Below are positions 1 through 4,953 of a DNA stretch of 6,886 nucleotides, piece by piece. Numbering within the stretch: position 1 is the stretch's first letter; each line of letters begins with the position of its first letter. The notes below the pieces were generated by a model. The model was not told the origin of the DNA and ran no database searches. It saw only the letters and a program-made list of their open reading frames with translations. The translations under genes and the position numbers were made by a program. This stretch comes from Abditibacteriota bacterium (GTDB lineage Bacteria; Armatimonadota; UBA5829), in the NCBI GenBank assembly GCA_017958015.1, contig JAGDDM010000060.1, positions 1 through 6,886 on the forward strand, read 5' to 3'.

Positions 1-45
1 GCATGAGGTCTTGCAAGAACGCTTTCGGTGAATGAAAATGATATT

Positions 46-95
46 AAAAACAGCGAAACGCCCCTTTCGGTATCAAACCGAAAGGGGCTGTTTTT
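46..95. terminator. Bidirectional intrinsic terminator
   Basis: A perfect 11-bp stem (60-70 with 78-88; arms GCCCCTTTCGG and CCGAAAGGGGC) closes a 7-nt loop at 71-77. On the plus strand it is followed almost at once by TTTTT (91-95). On the minus strand the complement of AAAAA (46-50) supplies a second T-tract. The outer segments AAAAACAG (46-53) and CTGTTTTT (88-95) are also exact complements, with a 7-nt unpaired stretch (54-60) on one side. The hairpin starts directly after the TAG stop of the minus-strand oxidoreductase (96-98), so it most likely ends that transcript. The plus-strand T-tract suggests it also stops a gene arriving from the left. Confidence 0.88.
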
Positions 96-1262
96 CTATT
101 CTTCTCTCCTCAGTCCCGCGAGTATGAGGAGTTTTTTGACGATTCGCTTCAGGAGATTTTTCTCCCCGGCGGCGATGGGGCGGTAGGCGTCAACCACGGC
201 CCGGAGTCCCTGTCGTTTCATGAGCACGGCGAAGTTGTCTCTGCCGGGTTTCTTTTCGCGGCATTCCGTGAGCATGGGGTTTCCCCGGAGGATGTCGTCA
301 TACTCCGCCCGTTTCAGGAGCATGTTTTCGCCGCATTCGGCGAGGAACCGGGCGCCCTTGTGGGTGTGGACCATGACGGCGGAGGTGCCGCCCTTGTTGT
401 AATACTCGGCGTTTTTATCCGCTTCCCAGAAGTCGCCGATTGTGATGTCGGAGCACTTGTTGTCGCCCTTGAAGGAGCACTTGTAGCAGCAGTCCCGGGC
501 CAGCATGTCGAAGGCGAAACCGTAGTCGGTGTTGAAAAACTCGTTGACGTAGACCTCTCCGCTCTCGAACTTCGCCCGCAGATATGATGGCTGCCAGGCG
601 CCGTTTCGTTTGTGGCGCACGTTAAAATCCACTATCTCGTGGCCGTTCTCCGACTTCAGGCGCCGCAGATACATCTTCGCCACCAAAGGCGACGTGGGGC
701 CGTAGCAGATGAGATCCACGAGGGTGAGGTTGTCGTAGTCTTTCCCGAGGAAGGCCTTCATGGCGGCGACTTCGCAGGGCAGACCGATGAAGAGAACTTC
801 CCGACCCTCGTCGAGTTTTTCCTTAACGTCGGAATAAATCAGCGCTTTTTCCGCCTGGATATACTTGGAGCTTCTGAAGCCCTTTATGTATCTCGGGTCG
901 TCGGTGCAGACGAAGCGGGCCCGGGTGAAGTCCCGGTTGTAGATAACGCCGCAGATGCAGCCGCCCCGGGCGAGAACGCTCTCGTAGAACGCGGTGGCGG
1001 CGCCGCCGGAGGCGCTTCTTTTCAGTTTTTCCTCGTCGGTGATGTAGCCCGCGTAGCAGTTTACGTTGCGGTCCACGGTTTTGAGGCTGTCGATGTTCAT
1101 CACCGGACAGACTTTGTCGCAGCGTCCGCAGTGCTTGCATGTTTCGCCGTTAATGACCGGCTCGAGGAATCCGTCCTCGTTGGGCTTCATCTCTATGGCG
1201 TTTACGGGGCAGATGTCGGCGCAGGCGCCGCACCCGCAGCATTTCACGCTTTCAACCAGCAT
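96..1262 (-). CDS. Coenzyme F420 hydrogenase/dehydrogenase beta subunit (FrhB-like) family Fe-S protein
   Basis: A 388-residue cytoplasmic iron-sulfur oxidoreductase. The N-terminus carries two complete CxxCxxCxxxCP clusters (C8, C11, C14, C18P and C42, C45, C48, C52P), a ferredoxin-like 2x[4Fe-4S] module. The rest matches the FrhB-type N and C domains: SGG at 85-87, GLPCE around C163, a CYG motif at C187, RDCCYKC at 256-262 with C270, and GDFW at 276-279. The C-terminal tail is basic. Relatives with fused ferredoxin domains are common in bacteria that do not make F420, often beside polysaccharide genes, and their substrates are mostly unknown. Nothing here shows F420 use, so the family name is structural. 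No polysaccharide gene is visible nearby. The ATG at 1262 has a GGAGA ribosome site 7 nt upstream and its own promoter. It could be co-transcribed with the phosphorylase 55 bp upstream, as no terminator lies between them. Family call is firm; the reaction is not known. Confidence 0.9.
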   Translation of the reverse strand: MLVESVKCCGCGACADICPVNAIEMKPNEDGFLEPVINGETCKHCGRCDKVCPVMNIDSLKTVDRNVNCYAGYITDEEKLKRSASGGAATAFYESVLARGGCICGVIYNRDFTRARFVCTDDPRYIKGFRSSKYIQAEKALIYSDVKEKLDEGREVLFIGLPCEVAAMKAFLGKDYDNLTLVDLICYGPTSPLVAKMYLRRLKSENGHEIVDFNVRHKRNGAWQPSYLRAKFESGEVYVNEFFNTDYGFAFDMLARDCCYKCSFKGDNKCSDITIGDFWEADKNAEYYNKGGTSAVMVHTHKGARFLAECGENMLLKRAEYDDILRGNPMLTECREKKPGRDNFAVLMKRQGLRAVVDAYRPIAAGEKNLLKRIVKKLLILAGLRREE

Positions 1263-1269
1263 AGGCGTT

Positions 1270-1274
1270 TCTCC
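1270..1274 (-). promoter_or_regulatory. Ribosome binding site of the FrhB-like gene
   Basis: On the minus strand this reads GGAGA and lies 7 nt before the ATG at 1262. It supports the chosen start, which also places the first cluster cysteine at the usual residue 8. Confidence 0.75.
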
Positions 1275-1296
1275 GTGGTGATTTATTCATAATTCG

Positions 1297-1326
1297 ATTA
1301 TAACATACACCGATATTTTATTTCAA
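1297..1326 (-). promoter_or_regulatory. Extended -10 promoter for the FrhB-like gene
   Basis: On the minus strand there is a consensus -10 TATAAT (1297-1302) preceded by TGT, giving the extended -10 form TGnTATAAT. After an 18-bp spacer comes a -35 TTGAAA (1321-1326, 5 of 6 matches to TTGACA). The -35 lies in the last codons of the phosphorylase gene (stop at 1318-1320). The predicted start point near 1290 gives a leader of about 28 nt containing the GGAGA site. The gene can therefore be expressed apart from the phosphorylase. Confidence 0.75.
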
Positions 1327-2559
1327 ATCATAGGCGGCAAGGAGCCGTTTTTCCGCGTCGTCGAGAACCGATTCATTTGAAGTATATAACACGGCGATGA
1401 CTTCGCCGGCTTTCACCTCATCCCCCAGCTTTTTGGCGGCGGTGATACCCGCCAAGGGGTCTATCTCGTCCTCTTTGCGGAGCCGTCCGGCCCCCAACAT
1501 TCCGGCGGTCATGCCCACTTCCGCCGCGTTGACGGCGGCTATCGTCCCGGATTTCGGGGCTTTCACTTCCCTGACGAAAGGAGCGTTCCTGTTGGGGTCG
1601 TCGATTGAGGAAAGGTCTCCGCCCTGAGCGGTTACGATTTTCCCGAAGTATTCGAGGGCCTTTCCGGAGGCAAGGATTTCCGCTGCGTCCGCCTTTATAT
1701 CCGCCGCGTCGATAATCTTTTGGGCTATCTCCAGACACAAATCCGTCAGGTCCCGGGGACCGCGGCCCCGGAGAGTCTCCAAGGCTTCCCGAACCTCAAG
1801 GAGATTGCCCACGGCATAGCCCAGCACGTCGTCCATGGAGCCGAAAACCGTGTCCACCCGCCTGCCGAAACTTTCGCCTATCTTTATGAGCCGCCTCGAA
1901 AGCTCCTCCGCCTCGGCCATTGTTTTCATGAAAGCGCCGCTGCCTACCTTTATATCTATAACGATGACGTCGGCGCCGCAGGCGATTTTTTTGCTCATGA
2001 TGCTGGAGGCGATCAGGGGAATGCTCTCCACCGTGGCGGTGACGTCCCGCAGGGCGTATATTTTTTTGTCCGCCGGGGCGATGTCTCCCGTGGCGCCTAT
2101 CATGACGGCGTTGAGGGTCCTCAGTTGGCGGTGGATTTCCTCCTCGGTCAGGGCGGTGCGGTAGCCCTTTATTGACTGAAGCTTGTCGATGGTGCCCCCG
2201 GTGAACCCCAGACCTCTGCCGCTCATTTTCACGGTTTTCACTCCCGCGGCGGCGAGAATGGGGACGAGAACCAAAGTTGTTTTGTCGCCTACGCCGCCGG
2301 TGCTGTGCTTGTCCGCTTTTATGCCCTCTATCTCCGAGAAGTCCAAAATGTCCCCGGAGTTTACCATGGCTTCCGTCATTGCGGCGGTCTCCTCGTCGTT
2401 CATGCCGTTCAGGTAGACGGCCATGAGGAAAGAGGCCATCTGGTAGTCCGGAAGAAGACCGTCGGTGTAGGAGTCCACCAGGAATCGGATTTCCTCGGCG
2501 GTGAGTTGTTTTTTGTCGCGCTTTTTCGCGATTATATCGGTGGGAATATATGTTTTCAT
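1318..2559 (-). CDS. pdp: Pyrimidine-nucleoside phosphorylase (thymidine phosphorylase family)
   Basis: A cytoplasmic salvage enzyme that splits uridine, thymidine or deoxyuridine with phosphate into free base and (deoxy)ribose-1-phosphate. The 413 residues cover the whole family: a helical N-terminal domain, the phosphate-binding KHSTGGVGD loop (K84, H85), the signature SGRGLGFTGGTID (113-125), RDVTATVESIPLIASSIMSK with the expected R171, S186 and K190, the GSGAFM loop (206-211), and a C-terminal PYNP domain (about 330-413). Numbering of the active-site residues matches E. coli DeoA. T94-T95 after GVGDK resembles the Bacillus Pdp type, so broad pyrimidine specificity is likelier than strict thymidine phosphorylase. 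The protein is about 20 residues shorter than Bacillus Pdp, mainly at the C-terminus. Two signature positions differ from the common form: F119 instead of His, and Q128 instead of Glu. The start at 2559 is forced: an in-frame stop lies at 2587-2589, with no other start codon between. There is no Shine-Dalgarno sequence (CTTTTT precedes the ATG). Confidence 0.95.
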   Translation of the reverse strand: MKTYIPTDIIAKKRDKKQLTAEEIRFLVDSYTDGLLPDYQMASFLMAVYLNGMNDEETAAMTEAMVNSGDILDFSEIEGIKADKHSTGGVGDKTTLVLVPILAAAGVKTVKMSGRGLGFTGGTIDKLQSIKGYRTALTEEEIHRQLRTLNAVMIGATGDIAPADKKIYALRDVTATVESIPLIASSIMSKKIACGADVIVIDIKVGSGAFMKTMAEAEELSRRLIKIGESFGRRVDTVFGSMDDVLGYAVGNLLEVREALETLRGRGPRDLTDLCLEIAQKIIDAADIKADAAEILASGKALEYFGKIVTAQGGDLSSIDDPNRNAPFVREVKAPKSGTIAAVNAAEVGMTAGMLGAGRLRKEDEIDPLAGITAAKKLGDEVKAGEVIAVLYTSNESVLDDAEKRLLAAYDLK

Positions 2560-2565
2560 AAAAAG

Positions 2566-2594
2566 ATTATATGATGTTTTCGTTTTTTACGCAA
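2566..2594 (-). promoter_or_regulatory. Promoter of the phosphorylase gene, probably leaderless
   Basis: On the minus strand there is a perfect -10 TATAAT (2566-2571), a 17-bp spacer and a weak -35 TTGCGT (2589-2594; only TTG matches). The -10 ends 6 nt before the ATG (2559), so transcription should begin at or within a base or two of the start codon. This fits the complete lack of a ribosome binding site. The start point is inferred from spacing only. Confidence 0.65.
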
Positions 2595-2598
2595 ATTC

Positions 2599-2612
2599 AT
2601 CGGATATCGGAT
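2599..2612. repeat. Tandem heptamer ATCGGAT x2, possible operator
   Basis: Two exact head-to-tail copies of ATCGGAT (2599-2605, 2606-2612) fill the 17-bp gap between the divergent -35 boxes (2589-2594 leftward, 2612-2617 rightward). A third exact copy lies at 2657-2663, just past the predicted rightward start point. Partial copies lie at 2629-2633 (ATCGG) and inverted at 2621-2626 (ATCCGA). The placement suggests a binding site acting on both promoters; the regulator is unknown. Confidence 0.5.
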
Positions 2613-2626
2613 TGACAAAAATCCGA
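2607..2626. promoter_or_regulatory. Inverted repeat across the rightward -35 box, candidate operator
   Basis: TCGGATT (2607-2613) and AATCCGA (2620-2626) form a perfect 7-bp inverted repeat around a 6-nt centre. It covers the TTGACA -35 box, so a bound dimeric protein would block RNA polymerase. It overlaps the second ATCGGAT copy. The repeat itself is certain; its function is inferred. Confidence 0.45.
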
Positions 2627-2640
2627 AAATCGGTTATTAT
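2612..2640 (+). promoter_or_regulatory. Strong sigma70-like promoter of the cotH-like operon
   Basis: Consensus -35 TTGACA (2612-2617), an ideal 17-bp spacer and -10 TATTAT (2635-2640, 5 of 6). The predicted start near 2647 gives a leader of about 50 nt before the cotH-like ATG at 2698. No other promoter was seen before the downstream gene, so this one probably drives both. Confidence 0.85.
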
Positions 2641-2679
2641 GCAAGTAACTGTCTTTATCGGATACAGCGAAATGATTCC

Positions 2680-2690
2680 AAGGAGGGAGA
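2680..2690 (+). promoter_or_regulatory. Ribosome binding site of the cotH-like gene
   Basis: AAGGAGGGAGA contains the full AGGAGG core (2681-2686, 11 nt from the ATG) and a second GGGAGA (2685-2690, 7 nt). The site fixes the start at 2698, which is also the start that gives a complete signal peptide. Confidence 0.85.
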
Positions 2691-2697
2691 AACGTAT

Positions 2698-4953
2698 ATG
2701 AAGAAAACGTTTTTTTCCGTTGCGATTGTTTCGGTATTGGCTTTAGCCGCCACCGCCGCTATGGCCGTTCCGAAACTCTACATTAACGAGCTTCAGAGCT
2801 CCAACAAGACCACCGTTCGGGACAACAACGGCAATTACAGTGACTGGATTGAGCTTTACAACGATGAGAGCTCCGCCGTAAACCTGGAGGGCTGGGGCCT
2901 TTCGGACAATCCCGCCAATCCCTACAAGTTCACCTTCGGCGCGGGAGTCACCATTCCCGCCAAGGGCTTCCTGCTTGTGTATGCTTCCGACACGGAAGTT
3001 ACCACCGGTCCCTATCTCCACGCCCCCTACGGTATCAAGTCCGCCGGCGAACCGGTGGTTCTCACCATGCCCGACGGTACCACGGTGGACAGCTGGGAAG
3101 CGGTTCAGATCGACGAGGATATGTCCTACGGCCGGAAGCCCAACGGCTCAACGACTCTGGGCTTCTTCGACGCTCCCACACCCGGCGCCACCAACAACAA
3201 CTCACAGCAGTACGCCGGTAAGCTGAAAACCCCTCTCTTCCTTAAGAGCAGAGGTTTCTACACCGCGGGATTCAATCTCACACTGATGAACACCACCTCC
3301 GGCTCCACCATCCGCTACACCTTGGACGGCAGCGAGCCCACGGAGTCTTCCGCGGTTTATTCCGGCCCCATCGCCATCAGCGCGCCCTCGAACGCCGACG
3401 ACGTGAAGATGACGGTTGTTCGGGTGAAGGTCTTTAAGGACGGCTATCTGCCCAGTCCCATTATGACCCACAGCTACCTGGTGGGCAGCGGAGTTTTCTC
3501 CAGATACAACATTCCGGTTGTGTCCCTCAGTACCGACATCGACAACATCACCGGCCCCAACGGTATATACACCAACTACAACAACAAGGGCGCCGAGTGG
3601 GAAAAGCCCGCCAACGTTGAGCTCTTCGAGAAGGACGGCAAAGCGGGATTCGCCTGCGAAGTGGGCATCCGCATCCACGGCGGTTGGACGAGACACCTGG
3701 GTCAGAAGTCCATCAGACTTTACGCCGACCACCAGAGAGGTCCCGGCAGCTTCGACTACAAGGTGTTCCCGGACAGCGACATCACCGACTACCGCCGTCT
3801 CATTCTCCGCAACCACGGCAACGACAACGAAGGCTTCGGCTACTACTACACCAACCGCTACACCCTCATGAAGGACGGTCTTATGCAGGGTCTGGTTAAG
3901 GACCTGAATGTGGAAACCCAGAACTGGCGGAACGCGGTTGTGTTCGTTGACGGCGAGTATTGGGGCATCTTCGGCATCCACGAGCGGGAAGACGCGGAGT
4001 GGATTTACAACCACCATCCGGAACTTGACCGTGAGGACATCGACATGGTTCAGCAGGACACCTCCACCCTTGACGTGGGCGAGGGCGACACCGTTGAGCT
4101 CATGAGATACCGTGATTTCATCAACAACAACGACCTCAGAGAGCCCGGCAACGCGGCCCGGTTCAAGGAGATGGTGGATATCGACAGTTTCCTGACCTAC
4201 TACGTCACCCAGCTCTACGCCGGCAACACCGACTGGCCGGGCAACAACATCCGCTATTGGCGGCCCAGAACCGAGGACGGCAAGTGGAGATGGGCTCTGG
4301 CGGATATGGACTTCAGCTTCGGCCTGGTTGAGCAGTACAACTACGATTCCATAGCCTACACCACCACCCGCGGCGGCACCTGGCCCAACCCGGATTACAA
4401 CAACGTGACCTTCGGCTCCCTCATGAGAGATCCGGAGCTGAGACAGGGTTTGATTATCCGCCTGGCGGATATGCTGAACACGACCTTCGCTCCCGCCCGG
4501 GTGCAGGGCAGAATCGACACCTACGCGGCGGAGATCGAGCCCGAAGTGGAACGGCATTTCGCCCGCTGGCGGGGCACCAGTCCCTACGGCTCCAATCCCA
4601 CCAAGGCCAAATGGAGACAGAACGTGAACGACATGAAGATTTTCGCCGGCAAGCGCCCGGACTATCTCCGGAGCGAGGCCTGCCGCTTCTTCACTCTTTC
4701 CGGCACCTCCAACGTGACCCTTAACGTCTCGAACGCCGCGGCGGGTTGCATCAAGATTAACACCGTGACCCCCGACACCTACCCCTGGACCGGCAAGTAC
4801 TTCAACGAGATTCCGATTACCCTCACCGCCGTACCCAACGACGGATACCGCTTCGTGAGATGGGAAGGCGTGAACATAAACGGAGTCACCGGCACATTCA
4901 CTCCCTTTGAGGCGGACGCGAACATTACCGCCGTATTCGAGGTGATACAATGA
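2698..4953 (+). CDS. Secreted CotH kinase-like protein with LTD, CHB_HEX and InlB-like repeat domains
   Basis: A 751-residue exported protein. Domains in order: Sec signal peptide (1-23, cleavage after AMA); lamin-tail domain (about 25-165; INELQSSN, DWIELYN, LEGWGLSD); a chitobiase/hexosaminidase C-terminal-like domain (about 175-262; TIRYTLDGSEP); CotH domain (about 272-660; IPVVSLSTD, IRIHGGW, GQKSIRLY with K337, GEYWGIFGIHERED, NTDWPGNN, LADMDFSFG); and a divergent InlB B-repeat-like module at the end (about 680-750; ITLTAVPNDGYRFVRWEG). The family is named for Bacillus spore-coat CotH, an atypical protein kinase. D512 and D537/D539 are the likely counterparts of its essential aspartates, so kinase activity is plausible but unproven. 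LTD and InlB-like modules suggest attachment or binding outside the cell. No transmembrane anchor or sorting motif is visible. It is first in a two-gene unit, with its stop overlapping the next ATG. Its coding bias favours C-ending codons, and about one third of its arginines use AGA, unlike the left-hand genes. Family call is firm; the target is unknown. Confidence 0.92.
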   Translation: MKKTFFSVAIVSVLALAATAAMAVPKLYINELQSSNKTTVRDNNGNYSDWIELYNDESSAVNLEGWGLSDNPANPYKFTFGAGVTIPAKGFLLVYASDTEVTTGPYLHAPYGIKSAGEPVVLTMPDGTTVDSWEAVQIDEDMSYGRKPNGSTTLGFFDAPTPGATNNNSQQYAGKLKTPLFLKSRGFYTAGFNLTLMNTTSGSTIRYTLDGSEPTESSAVYSGPIAISAPSNADDVKMTVVRVKVFKDGYLPSPIMTHSYLVGSGVFSRYNIPVVSLSTDIDNITGPNGIYTNYNNKGAEWEKPANVELFEKDGKAGFACEVGIRIHGGWTRHLGQKSIRLYADHQRGPGSFDYKVFPDSDITDYRRLILRNHGNDNEGFGYYYTNRYTLMKDGLMQGLVKDLNVETQNWRNAVVFVDGEYWGIFGIHEREDAEWIYNHHPELDREDIDMVQQDTSTLDVGEGDTVELMRYRDFINNNDLREPGNAARFKEMVDIDSFLTYYVTQLYAGNTDWPGNNIRYWRPRTEDGKWRWALADMDFSFGLVEQYNYDSIAYTTTRGGTWPNPDYNNVTFGSLMRDPELRQGLIIRLADMLNTTFAPARVQGRIDTYAAEIEPEVERHFARWRGTSPYGSNPTKAKWRQNVNDMKIFAGKRPDYLRSEACRFFTLSGTSNVTLNVSNAAAGCIKINTVTPDTYPWTGKYFNEIPITLTAVPNDGYRFVRWEGVNINGVTGTFTPFEADANITAVFEVIQ
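4939..4946 (+). promoter_or_regulatory. Ribosome binding site inside the cotH-like 3' end
   Basis: GAGGTGAT matches the 16S rRNA 3' tail complement over 8 nt. It lies in the last codons of the cotH-like gene, with its GAGG core 7 nt before the ATG at 4950. Together with the ATGA stop-start overlap (4950-4953) it fixes the downstream start and points to coupled translation. Confidence 0.85.

Noticed and set aside
2..31. Possible 3' end of a plus-strand gene (frame ending HEVLQERFR, stop TGA at 29-31) running into the terminator
   Set aside because: Nine codons are too few to support a gene, and another frame ends at 35. The plus-direction terminator is compatible with it but does not show it.
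96..1262. True F420-dependent hydrogenase or dehydrogenase subunit
   Set aside because: No alpha or gamma hydrogenase subunit and no F420 biosynthesis gene is visible. The fused ferredoxin form is widespread in bacteria without F420.
612..1292. Plus-strand open frame of 226 codons across the FrhB-like gene
   Set aside because: Antisense to a gene with conserved cysteine clusters; low-complexity Val/Ala/Gly composition and no supporting start signals.
2672..2701. Nine-codon open frame in the cotH-like leader, ending in TGA that overlaps the cotH ATG
   Set aside because: It has no ribosome site of its own and its AGG-AGG codons are simply the Shine-Dalgarno sequence of the real gene. It could be a coupled leader peptide, but nothing beyond the overlap supports that.
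3202..4950. Long open frame (582 codons) on the minus strand opposite the cotH-like gene
   Set aside because: Its translation is a monotonous Val/Gly/Ala/His mix with no domain. It arises because the real gene avoids the triplets that read as stops on the other strand, through its C-ending codon bias.
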